From assembly GCA_913055625.1 (NCBI GenBank), contig CAJXJW010000004.1, positions 124,001-188,000 on the forward strand: DNA of 64,000 nucleotides. The letters are read 5' to 3'. Below the pieces are notes generated by a model. The model was not told the DNA's origin and ran no database searches. It was given only the letters and a program-made list of their open reading frames with translations. Below, piece after piece: positions 17,286 to 23,834 of this stretch (its first letter is position 1; each line of letters opens with the position of its first letter). The position numbers and the translations under genes are program-made. The stretch is from an uncultured Pseudomonadota bacterium. GTDB taxonomy: Bacteria; Pseudomonadota; Gammaproteobacteria; Steroidobacterales; Woeseiaceae.

Positions 17286-18427
17286 TGTGCGAGGCTCCTC
17301 TCGTAAGCGTCGTTGACGGCTCGCACCGTCGCTTCGGGCGTTTGCCGCCCCGTCAGGCAGGCGTGAACGATGTCGCCTGCAATGTCCTGGAACGGCATGT
17401 AACCGTCGTGCCGCGGCCGCAGCCACGAGGATTCGAGCGTCTTCAGCGTGTCGCGGAAGAAGCCGTCGGTGACACGGTTGCACTCGGCGTCCGTCCACGC
17501 AAGCCGGTTCGCCGGCTGGCCGCCGGATTCGAAGAACGCGCCGCGCTGGCAATCGGCCGACGCGATCCAGTACGCGTACTCGACGGCGAGGTCCGCGTGC
17601 TTCGTTGCCGCCGAAACCGCGATGCCGGTGCCGCCGATCGCAGAGCCGACCGGCCCGTTGTTGCCGAGCGCCGGCATGTCGGCCACGCGCACGCGGTGGG
17701 GACGAAACCCGGCCCGCGAGTAGTTCGTGTAGCCGTACAGGAACGGGACGTAGGCATGGCTGGTGCGGCACGCGAGCCACTCATACGCGCCGATCGGGTC
17801 CATCGACAGGCACGCGGGCGGCACGTGGCGCGCGACCGCCAGCATCTCGCCCAGAACCTGCACGCCGGTGGCCACATCCGCGCCGCGCTGGTCGCGCCCG
17901 AACGGCTCGCCGACGTTCGCGAGCAGCGTGAAATAGCACATCAGCGCGTTGATCGGCAGCAGCGGCCAGATGACCTGCGAACGCTCCGCGAGGGCAATGA
18001 CCGCCGGCCACGTCGTCGGCACCGCCTCGAGCAGATCGGGGCGGTACGCGGCCACCGGCGCCGCGGCGTCGATCGCGAGCGCCCATTGCCGGTCGCCGAA
18101 GACGTAGGAGGGGTGCGACGGGCCGCAGGACTCGGCGGCGAGCCTCGCGAGGGCATCGTCGTGGCCGGCGCCGTCCAGCGCAAGCAGCAACCCGCTACGC
18201 GCCGCCGACCCGACGTGCGGGTGGTCGATGACCATCAGGTCGTAGTCGTTCGCCATCGCCTCCAGCGGCCGGTCGGCAAAGGCCTGCAGCGAGCGTTTCT
18301 CCCAGCTGATCGTGGTTCCCGGATGGGTTTCCGCGAAAATCTCGGCCGTTGCGACCATCGGGTCGAAGCCACGGACGTGGTCCCAGGTCATGCCCTTGAG
18401 CGCGCATCCTGCGCCGGTAGTTGCCAT
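17282..18427 (-). CDS. Signal-less solute-binding-like protein (family 1 SBP fold)
   Basis: A 381-residue protein resembling family 1 extracellular solute-binding proteins of sugar ABC systems (KHADLAVEYAYWIASADCQRG, SSWLRPRHDGYMPFQDIAGD, and a periplasmic-binding-like layout). It begins MATTGAGCALKGMTWDHVRG with no signal peptide or lipobox. The ATG at 18427 follows TTGAGGCAG; a TTG extension to 18508 gives MRFIHETFFIQKTSF and still no convincing signal. No ABC permease or ATPase gene is near. It is the first gene of the rhamnose operon and coupled (GTGA) to the CoA-transferase, so a cytoplasmic ligand-binding or enzyme-partner role seems more likely than transport. Function unknown. Confidence 0.72.
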   Translation of the reverse strand: MATTGAGCALKGMTWDHVRGFDPMVATAEIFAETHPGTTISWEKRSLQAFADRPLEAMANDYDLMVIDHPHVGSAARSGLLLALDGAGHDDALARLAAESCGPSHPSYVFGDRQWALAIDAAAPVAAYRPDLLEAVPTTWPAVIALAERSQVIWPLLPINALMCYFTLLANVGEPFGRDQRGADVATGVQVLGEMLAVARHVPPACLSMDPIGAYEWLACRTSHAYVPFLYGYTNYSRAGFRPHRVRVADMPALGNNGPVGSAIGGTGIAVSAATKHADLAVEYAYWIASADCQRGAFFESGGQPANRLAWTDAECNRVTDGFFRDTLKTLESSWLRPRHDGYMPFQDIAGDIVHACLTGRQTPEATVRAVNDAYERSLAQ

Positions 18428-18455
18428 CTGCCTCAAGCCCCCGATTGACCCGGGC

Positions 18456-18495
18456 AGTCTAGCAAATGACGTTTTTTGAATGAAGAATGTTTCAT
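18456..18495 (-). promoter_or_regulatory. Promoter and candidate operator of the rhamnose operon
   Basis: On the minus strand TTCATT (18479-18484), 17 bases, TAGACT (18456-18461) would start transcription near 18449, about 20 bases before the ATG at 18427. A dyad ATGAA-N6-TTCAT (18480-18495) covers the -35 and resembles KdgR-type IclR sites. The half-sites GAAA and CATTCAAA match those at the MaoC promoter (12842-12858), with spacing 7 rather than 4. Confidence 0.42.
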
Positions 18496-18738
18496 GGATG
18501 AATCTCAAAGGACGGTCCCACCGGGTCTCGCCCGAAGTTTTACAGACAAATGATCTTTTATATAGCTATAATGAGTGAATGTGACTGAAACCTAGCGAAT
18601 TGCCGGCGACGCCGCTCCCCCCCACTGGCGACCCGGCTCGCTTCGGCACTGACTTCGCATTGGATCCCCCCCTGCGAAGCGCATTCGGGCGGTGGTCGTG
18701 CCTGGCCGCCGCCCGAGTGCACCTTTCGCGCCCGCCGG
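18496..18738. other. Intergenic region between the rhamnose operon and a glycosidase gene
   Basis: No supportable gene. The right-hand half is GC-rich and unstructured. The stretch 18540-18600 is AT-rich, with a run reading ttttatatagctataatg around 18553-18571 that may hold another promoter, but neither neighbour needs a rightward one: the gene at 18739-19794 ends here, reading leftward. It could be a distal promoter for the leftward rhamnose operon. Confidence 0.4.
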
Positions 18739-19794
18739 TCACCACGGCGCCGAACGCGCCACGGCGATGCCGCGCACCTGGTTCGGCCACTGGCCCGAGA
18801 CGGCGCAATAAAAGTGATAGAGCACGCCGTCGTGGTGGATCAGCGATGGCTTGTGCGCATAGGTCTCGTCGATCGATCCGTGCGCGCCCACGTCGATGAC
18901 CGGCTCGGCGACCTTGTCGAACGTCAACGGGTCACGGCCGACGGCGAGGAGCTCACGCGCCGCGCGGTCCGTCGACAGGCCGAAGTAGTACATCGCCCAC
19001 TCGTCGTCGTGCCGCAGAACCACCGGGTTCGCCGCGAAACGATCGTCGGGCGCGCCGGCCGGGCCGTTCTCGATGATCGGGTTGCCGTGATGGCGCGTCC
19101 AGTGCACGAGGTCCCGCGAGGTCGCGACGCCGATCTGCTCGTGCCACGGCACCGCCGCGTTCTTCGCGTTGTAGTAGAGGTAGTAGGTGCCTTCGTGCTC
19201 CATGATCGTCGGCTTGTACAGGCCGCCGCGCTCCCAGTCGGCACCGTCTTCCGGCGTGAGGATAGGCGCCGTGCGCTCCCAGTGGACGAGATCCTCGCTC
19301 CAGGCGAGGCCGATGACGGCCGGCCCTTCTTCGTAACCGGGCAGGGGATAGGCGTTCCAGGCGCCGAGGTAGCGGCCGTCCACTTGCTTCAATCGCGCGG
19401 GCCCGTGCAGCGCATTCTCGCGGAGGATCGAATCCATCGCGATGTTGTGGCGGGTGACCGGGTCGTTCGGGTCACGCGCGAGGACCAGGCCGCGGCGGCG
19501 CCAGGCGACGAGATCGTCGGACTCCGCGAGCCCGGTCTGGTAGCCCTGGCCGTCGAAGCCGACGTAAGTCATCAGGAAGCGGCCGTCGTGGCGGAACACG
19601 AACGGCTTGTCGACCGCCGACTCGTCGAACGTGCCGGGGGCGCCGCTCGCGGCGAGCACGAGGCGCGGGTGCTTGTACGGCGTGCGGTAGGGTGCCAGCG
19701 GATCCCGGGCCGCGTCCCCCGGCGCCCGCGCGCAGGTTCCGAGCGCCATCCCGGCGAGCCCGGACAGTAGCGTCCGTCGGGTCAAAGTCGTCAT
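18739..19794 (-). CDS. Exported GH43-like beta-propeller glycosidase (Tat/lipoprotein signal)
   Basis: A 351-residue relative of the propeller protein at 3804-4916. The ATG at 19794 follows GGGGGACACC; an upstream in-frame start at 19851 has no support. The N-terminus TLTRRTLLSGLAGMALGTC carries a twin-arginine pair and ends in a possible lipobox Cys. Blades show DKPFVFRHDGRFLMTYVGF, AESDDLVAWRRRG, AWSEDLVHWERT, YKPTIMEHEGTYYLYYNAK, ATSRDLVHWTRHH and AHKPSLIHHDGVLYHFYCAV. Precise family (GH43, GH117 or GH130-like) and sugar are not assignable by eye. It probably acts on the same glycan as the nearby rhamnosidase and apiosidase-like enzymes. Confidence 0.73.
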   Translation of the reverse strand: MTTLTRRTLLSGLAGMALGTCARAPGDAARDPLAPYRTPYKHPRLVLAASGAPGTFDESAVDKPFVFRHDGRFLMTYVGFDGQGYQTGLAESDDLVAWRRRGLVLARDPNDPVTRHNIAMDSILRENALHGPARLKQVDGRYLGAWNAYPLPGYEEGPAVIGLAWSEDLVHWERTAPILTPEDGADWERGGLYKPTIMEHEGTYYLYYNAKNAAVPWHEQIGVATSRDLVHWTRHHGNPIIENGPAGAPDDRFAANPVVLRHDDEWAMYYFGLSTDRAARELLAVGRDPLTFDKVAEPVIDVGAHGSIDETYAHKPSLIHHDGVLYHFYCAVSGQWPNQVRGIAVARSAPW

Positions 19795-19919
19795 GGTGTC
19801 CCCCGCGTTCGATCTGCTCACTTTAGCGCACAAGAGATCAGATTGCGTCATAATGCCTGTCCCATCCAGCCTCGCCAGTCAGCCTCGGCTGGGCACTGCA
19901 CACATCCCCCGGGGGCGGC

Positions 19920-21278
19920 ATGCGGCCATTCTTCCTGACGACGTTGATCTTGCTCTTTGCGGGCCCCGCGCTGGCCGCGACGCCGCCGCTGTCCGTGTCG
20001 GCCGACGGCCGCTCGCTGGAGGCGGCCGGCCGGCCGTTCTTCTGGCTGGGTGACACCGGCTGGCTGATGCTGAGCCGGCTCGACCGCGCGGAGACCGAGC
20101 ATTACCTCCGGACGCGACAACAGCAGGGCTACAACGTCATCCAGGTCATGGTGCTGCACACGGTGGGCATGACGACGAAGGGCGGGGTGCCGGCGCTGAT
20201 CGACGGCGACCCGGCCCGGCCGAACAACTCGCCCGGCGACGACCCGGCCGTGGCCGGGGAGTACGACTACTGGGACCACCTCGACTGGACGCTCGGCGTG
20301 GCCGAGGAGCTCGGTATCTACCTGGCGCTGGTGCCAGCGTGGGGTGACATCGCGATGGCAGGCGACCTGGACACGGAGAATGTCGTGCCGTACGTGACGT
20401 TCCTCGCCGAGCGCTACCGGGACCGGCCGAACATCGTGTGGCTGAACGGCGGCGACACGTTCGCGGTGGAACGTACCGCGGTATGGTCGGTGCTCGGGCG
20501 GACGCTGAAGCGGCTCGACCCGGAACACCTGATGACGTTCCACCCGCGCGGCCGCACGGATTCGTCGTGGACGTTCCACCACGCGGAGTGGCTCGACTTC
20601 AACATGTACCAGTCCGGGCACCGCTCCTACGGGCAGGACCTCGACGGCTTCGGCGAGGATAACTGGCGCTACGCGGAGGACGACTGGGCGCGCCTGCCTG
20701 CGAAACCCTTCATCGACGGCGAGCCGTCGTACGAGAACATCCCCTACGACCTGCACTACGCGGACGTGCCCCGCTGGACCGCGGCGGACGTGCGGCGTTA
20801 CGCGTGGTGGTCCGTGCTGTCGGGCGCGTTCGGCCACACCTACGGCGAGAACAGCGTGATGCAGATGTACGTACCGGGCGCGCACAACCCGGCATTCCAT
20901 GCCGAGATACCGTGGCGCGATGCGTTGCGCGCGGACGGGGCGGGGCAGATGCGGCACGTGAAGTCCCTGATGGACGGCGTGGCATTCGGCACGCGCGAGC
21001 CCGCCGCACACCTCGTCGTCGACAACGGCACGGGCTACGAGCGCATCCCGGTGCTGCGCGGCGACGGCTTCCTGGTCGCGTACGCGTACACCGGCCGGGG
21101 TTTCTCGCTGGACGTGAGCAGCGTCGCCGATGCGGACCCGACGGCCCACTGGTACTCGCCGCGCGACGGCTCGTTCACGGCGGTCGACATCGGCGCGGAT
21201 GACGGTATCGCCGCATTCGACCCGCCGGGGGACGCGGCAGCGGGCAATGACTGGGTGCTGGTATTGCGGACGCGGTAG
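19920..21278 (+). CDS. Secreted DUF4038/GH140 apiosidase-like glycosidase
   Basis: A 452-residue exported enzyme with signal peptide MRPFFLTTLILLFAGPALA. The DUF4038 (apiosidase-like) barrel shows RPFFWLGDTGWLMLSRLDRAETEHYL, GYNVIQVMVL, DYWDHLDWTLGVAEELGI, RPNIVWLNGGDTF and FIDGEPSYENIPY, the last carrying a likely catalytic Glu. The C-terminal about 90 residues fit the putative collagen-binding domain that often follows (YAYTGRGFSLDVSSV, WYSPRDGSF). Characterised GH140 members release apiose from rhamnogalacturonan II, which suits a rhamnose-rich pectin target here. The gene is divergent from the propeller gene at 18739. Specificity is inference. Confidence 0.8.
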   Translation: MRPFFLTTLILLFAGPALAATPPLSVSADGRSLEAAGRPFFWLGDTGWLMLSRLDRAETEHYLRTRQQQGYNVIQVMVLHTVGMTTKGGVPALIDGDPARPNNSPGDDPAVAGEYDYWDHLDWTLGVAEELGIYLALVPAWGDIAMAGDLDTENVVPYVTFLAERYRDRPNIVWLNGGDTFAVERTAVWSVLGRTLKRLDPEHLMTFHPRGRTDSSWTFHHAEWLDFNMYQSGHRSYGQDLDGFGEDNWRYAEDDWARLPAKPFIDGEPSYENIPYDLHYADVPRWTAADVRRYAWWSVLSGAFGHTYGENSVMQMYVPGAHNPAFHAEIPWRDALRADGAGQMRHVKSLMDGVAFGTREPAAHLVVDNGTGYERIPVLRGDGFLVAYAYTGRGFSLDVSSVADADPTAHWYSPRDGSFTAVDIGADDGIAAFDPPGDAAAGNDWVLVLRTR

Positions 21279-21318
21279 CATGCGCGGATGACGACCGGCG
21301 ACACCCGGCGGAGACCCC

Positions 21319-22008
21319 GTGGCAACCCTTCCACCCGGACAACGTGAAGCGCAATCCTTCCACCGCTTCGGCCTGACGCGCTTCGCGGACCGGTTCCCGA
21401 GCGCGACTGGCGCCTGCACGCTGGAGGTGACCGGTGCGGTCGGCAAGCCACTAACGCTGACGGATCCCTTGCGCGACCTGCCGCGCGTGGAGCAGGTCAG
21501 CGATTTTCATTGCGTCACGACCTGGAGCGTCCGCGGCCTGCGCTGGAGCGGGGTGCGGTTCGCCGATTTCTGGTCGCGCGCCGTGGTGCCCGCGGCGCAC
21601 CCGGACGAGAACGCGACGCTGATCGCGCTGCGCGGCCAGGACGGCGCGCACACGGCGCTGCTTCTGGATGACCTGCTGGCGCCGGACGTCCTGCTCGCGG
21701 ACCAACTGAACGGCGAGCCGCTGTCCATCGCGCACGGCGCACCGCTGCGACTCGTCGCGCCGGCGCATTACGGGTACAAGTCGGTAAAGTACCTGAGCCG
21801 GCTCACGCTGCTGCAACCGGATGCCGACTACCGCGTGTCCGGCTATCGCTTCATGGACCACCCGCGGGCGCGCGTCGCGCACGAAGAGCGCGGGCGCGGA
21901 TGGCCGGGCCGGGTGCTGCGCTACCTGTACCGGCCGCTCATCGGCCCGACCGTGCGACGGTTCAGCCGCGCGTTGGACGCGCACGACGCCAACGGCAAGA
22001 TCACGTAA
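21319..22008 (+). CDS. Sulfite oxidase-like molybdopterin oxidoreductase
   Basis: A 229-residue protein of the molybdopterin-binding oxidoreductase (SUOX/MsrP-like) family. The molybdenum-coordinating Cys is Cys65 in VSDFHCVTTWSVRG; DDLLAPDVLLADQLNGEPLS and GAPLRLVAPAHYGYKSVKYL are the usual second cofactor-contact segments. It starts with GTG at 21319 after GGCGGAG. No signal peptide is evident, so unlike MsrP it probably stays in the cytoplasm, and there is no linked cytochrome b (MsrQ) gene. The 45-residue C-terminal tail is basic (YRPLIGPTVRRFSRALD). Substrate unknown. Confidence 0.8.
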   Translation: MATLPPGQREAQSFHRFGLTRFADRFPSATGACTLEVTGAVGKPLTLTDPLRDLPRVEQVSDFHCVTTWSVRGLRWSGVRFADFWSRAVVPAAHPDENATLIALRGQDGAHTALLLDDLLAPDVLLADQLNGEPLSIAHGAPLRLVAPAHYGYKSVKYLSRLTLLQPDADYRVSGYRFMDHPRARVAHEERGRGWPGRVLRYLYRPLIGPTVRRFSRALDAHDANGKIT

Positions 22009-22061
22009 AGTCGGGGTTCCTGCACAGCCGCGGCGCGACCGTCGCCGCCAACGGAGCCCGC

Positions 22062-22526
22062 ATGAAACACTCGATCCTTCGCGTCGTCCTGATCCTCCTC
22101 GCGACCGGCGTCGCACTGCCGGCCAAGGCGGGCGTCTACGGAGACGACCTGGCACGCTGCCTCGTCGAATCGACGTCGCAGCAGGACCGGATCGCGCTGG
22201 TTCGGTGGATGTTCGTCGCGGCGTCGCAGCACCCCGCGGTGCAGCCGATCAGCAACGTGACGGGTGAGCAGCTCGACGACGCGAACAAGACGATCGCGGA
22301 GTTGTTCATGGGCCTGCTGCTCGAGTCCTGCCGCACCCAGACCGAGAAGGCGCTGAAGTACGAAGGCGCCTCGACCATCGAAACGGCGTTCTCCGTCCTC
22401 GGCCAGGTGGCCGGCCAGGAACTGTTCGCGAGCCCCGAGGTCGCGGCGGGCATGGCCGGGCTCGAGAAGCACCTGGACTCGGAGAAGCTGCAGGCCCTGG
22501 TGGAATCGCCCCAGGCCGGCGAATAG
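22062..22526 (+). CDS. Exported hypothetical protein
   Basis: A 154-residue protein with a clear signal peptide (MKHSILRVVLILLATGVALPAKA|GVYGDDL). The mature part has two Cys (ARCLVEST near residue 33 and LLESCRTQT near 88) that could form a disulfide, and a helical, charged composition (LDDANKTIAELFMGLLLESC). I do not recognise a domain. It follows the molybdopterin protein gene by 50 bases on the same strand and may share its transcript, with no functional hint beyond that. Confidence 0.7.
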   Translation: MKHSILRVVLILLATGVALPAKAGVYGDDLARCLVESTSQQDRIALVRWMFVAASQHPAVQPISNVTGEQLDDANKTIAELFMGLLLESCRTQTEKALKYEGASTIETAFSVLGQVAGQELFASPEVAAGMAGLEKHLDSEKLQALVESPQAGE

Positions 22527-22550
22527 CACCGCGAAACGGGAGCAGGCACG

Positions 22551-22694
22551 ATGATGAAGCTGCCGGTGCTGCCGCCGGAGGAAGACGAAGACATACTGCG
22601 CCGTGCCGGCTTCATCGACGTGGAGCTGTTCTACGCGGCGCTCACGTTCAAGGGCCGGTTGGCCTGCAAGCCGGCGCGGGAAGAGGGCACCTGA
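22551..22694 (+). pseudogene. C-terminal remnant of a SAM-dependent methyltransferase
   Basis: A 47-codon reading frame, MMKLPVLPPEEDEDILRR then AGFIDVELFYAALTFKGRLACKP, ends in TGA. The AGF-x-DVELFYAAL-x-FKG pattern is the usual final strand and helix of class I methyltransferases (often AGF..VQLFY.AL.FRGW), and nothing upstream supplies the catalytic domain in any frame. It is best read as a decayed fragment, though a GGGAG upstream could allow translation of a micro-protein. It lies between a hypothetical gene and a GFA-family gene on the same strand. Confidence 0.5.
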
Positions 22695-22737
22695 GTCGCG
22701 AACCCGAACCGCCAGGATGACCAACGGGAGAAGATCG

Positions 22738-23091
22738 ATGGAACAACATTACAGCGGAGGCTGCCAGTGCGGCGCCGTGGCATTCGAAGTCGACGTCGAC
22801 CTGGACGGCTGCGTGACGTGCAACTGCTCGCGCTGCCAGCCAATGGGCGTGGTGCTCGCGTTCGCACCGCGCGACAAGTTCAAGCTGCTGAAGGGCGACG
22901 ACAACCTCACCGAGTACCGCTTCAACCGCAAGATCATCGCGCACCAGTTCTGCAAGACCTGCGGCGTGCAGGGCTTCTCCTACGGCGCGATGCCGGACGG
23001 CTCGGCGATCGCGGCGATCAACGTGAACACGCTGGAAGGCGTGGACCCGCGGGCGTTGACGCCCAACCAGTTCGACGGCCGATCCACGTAG
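22738..23091 (+). CDS. GFA/CENP-V family zinc protein
   Basis: A 117-residue protein of the glutathione-dependent formaldehyde-activating (GFA) fold. The zinc ligands are in order: Cys9/Cys11 (GGCQCGAV), Cys28/Cys30/Cys33 (VTCNCSRCQPMG) and Cys72/Cys75 (QFCKTCGVQGF). The family includes Gfa and many uncharacterised proteins thought to handle glutathione or other thiol adducts; no glutathione-pathway partner is adjacent. The ATG at 22738 follows GGGAGAAG. A more divergent GFA gene lies at 27139-27642. Confidence 0.85.
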   Translation: MEQHYSGGCQCGAVAFEVDVDLDGCVTCNCSRCQPMGVVLAFAPRDKFKLLKGDDNLTEYRFNRKIIAHQFCKTCGVQGFSYGAMPDGSAIAAINVNTLEGVDPRALTPNQFDGRST

Positions 23092-23119
23092 CCCGGACGC
23101 GGCCAGCCGTCGTGACGCC

Positions 23120-23530
23120 TCAGCCTTTCAGCTCGACGACCGTCCCTTCCGGATCCCGGATGTAAATTGACGGGCCGTCGCCGCCGGCGCCGTAGCGCTC
23201 GCCCGAATCGATGACATCGACGCCGTGGCGCGCGAGATGCCGGCGAATAGCGTCCTCGTCGAACGGCTGAATCCCGATCGCGAAATGATCCAGGTTGCGG
23301 CCTTCCTTTGCCGGTGCCGCGCCACCGGGCGCGCCCAGCTTGCCGTCGACGGAAATGAGGTCGATCAGGGAGCCGCCACAGCGCAAGTGGAACAAGCCGA
23401 GGTCGGGCCGCTCACGCTCGAGGTGGCAGCCGATGACGTCCTGGTAGAACGTCATCATGGTCTGCACATCGCGCACGCGGAGCACGATGTGGTCAATCGC
23501 CTTGATCTGGAAGGGCGGTGTTGTCGTCAT
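23120..23530 (-). CDS. VOC-family (glyoxalase/dioxygenase fold) protein
   Basis: A 136-residue vicinal-oxygen-chelate protein. Start ATG at 23530 is set by GAGAGGA seven bases upstream. It has the paired beta-alpha-beta modules: IKAIDHIVLRVRDVQTMMTFYQDVIGC, LERERPDLGLFHLRCGG, NLDHFAIGIQPFDEDAIRRHL and GPSIYIRDPEGTVVELKG. His in AIDHIVL, His in NLDHFAI and the Glu of VVELKG occupy metal-ligand positions. Such proteins serve as lyases, dioxygenases or resistance proteins, so the substrate is open. The gene converges on the GFA gene, with no operon partners. Confidence 0.85.
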   Translation of the reverse strand: MTTTPPFQIKAIDHIVLRVRDVQTMMTFYQDVIGCHLERERPDLGLFHLRCGGSLIDLISVDGKLGAPGGAAPAKEGRNLDHFAIGIQPFDEDAIRRHLARHGVDVIDSGERYGAGGDGPSIYIRDPEGTVVELKG

Positions 23531-23834
23531 GGGCAATCCTCTCTTGCTGGCCGATGGCAGCGTCACACTGCCGCGGGGCCTGAAAACTGGTCCTGGTCAG
23601 GCATTCTAAACCGGCGGACGATCCCGACGGGCGGGACAGACCCGCAAGCACCCGCACGACATTTTCCTGAGCGGGCAAAGTTTTGGATAATGCCCCTCTA
23701 GCGGGCGCTGGCGACGTACCACCTGGCCGTCACCGAGCGCCCTCATTCAAGCAGTCAGTAAGACTCGCTCATCGCGGTCGACGTGAGACCGCGATGGCTC
23801 GACTCGGTCAACCCATCGCGCCAACGAGGAAAAT
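23531..23834. other. Intergenic region with a possible promoter and leader hairpin
   Basis: No gene seen. A -10-like GATAAT (about 23687-23692) after a weak TTTCCT is the best rightward promoter candidate for the amidohydrolase. Downstream lies the perfect hairpin at 23770-23796, listed separately. The left part is the leader of the leftward VOC gene. Confidence 0.35.
23770..23796 (+). repeat. Perfect 10-bp stem-loop in the amidohydrolase leader
   Basis: CATCGCGGTC (23770-23779), a 7-base loop and GACCGCGATG (23787-23796) form an uninterrupted inverted repeat about 40 bases upstream of the next start codon. No T-run follows, so it is not a typical terminator. It could be an operator dyad or an mRNA leader structure. 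Confidence 0.6.

Noticed and set aside
15708..17306. 532-residue open frame on the plus strand
   Set aside because: Antisense to rhaM and the CoA-transferase; composition biased and no recognisable domain.
17282..18427. ABC sugar importer
   Set aside because: No permease or ATPase gene within several kilobases and no export signal on the binding-like protein.
18566..18808. Short minus-strand frame in the gap before the rhamnose operon
   Set aside because: No ribosome-binding site and no similarity; overlaps the 3' end of the propeller gene.
3804..21278. Ulvan utilisation locus
   Set aside because: Rhamnose enzymes fit, but no sulfatase, ulvan lyase or unsaturated-uronyl hydrolase is present.
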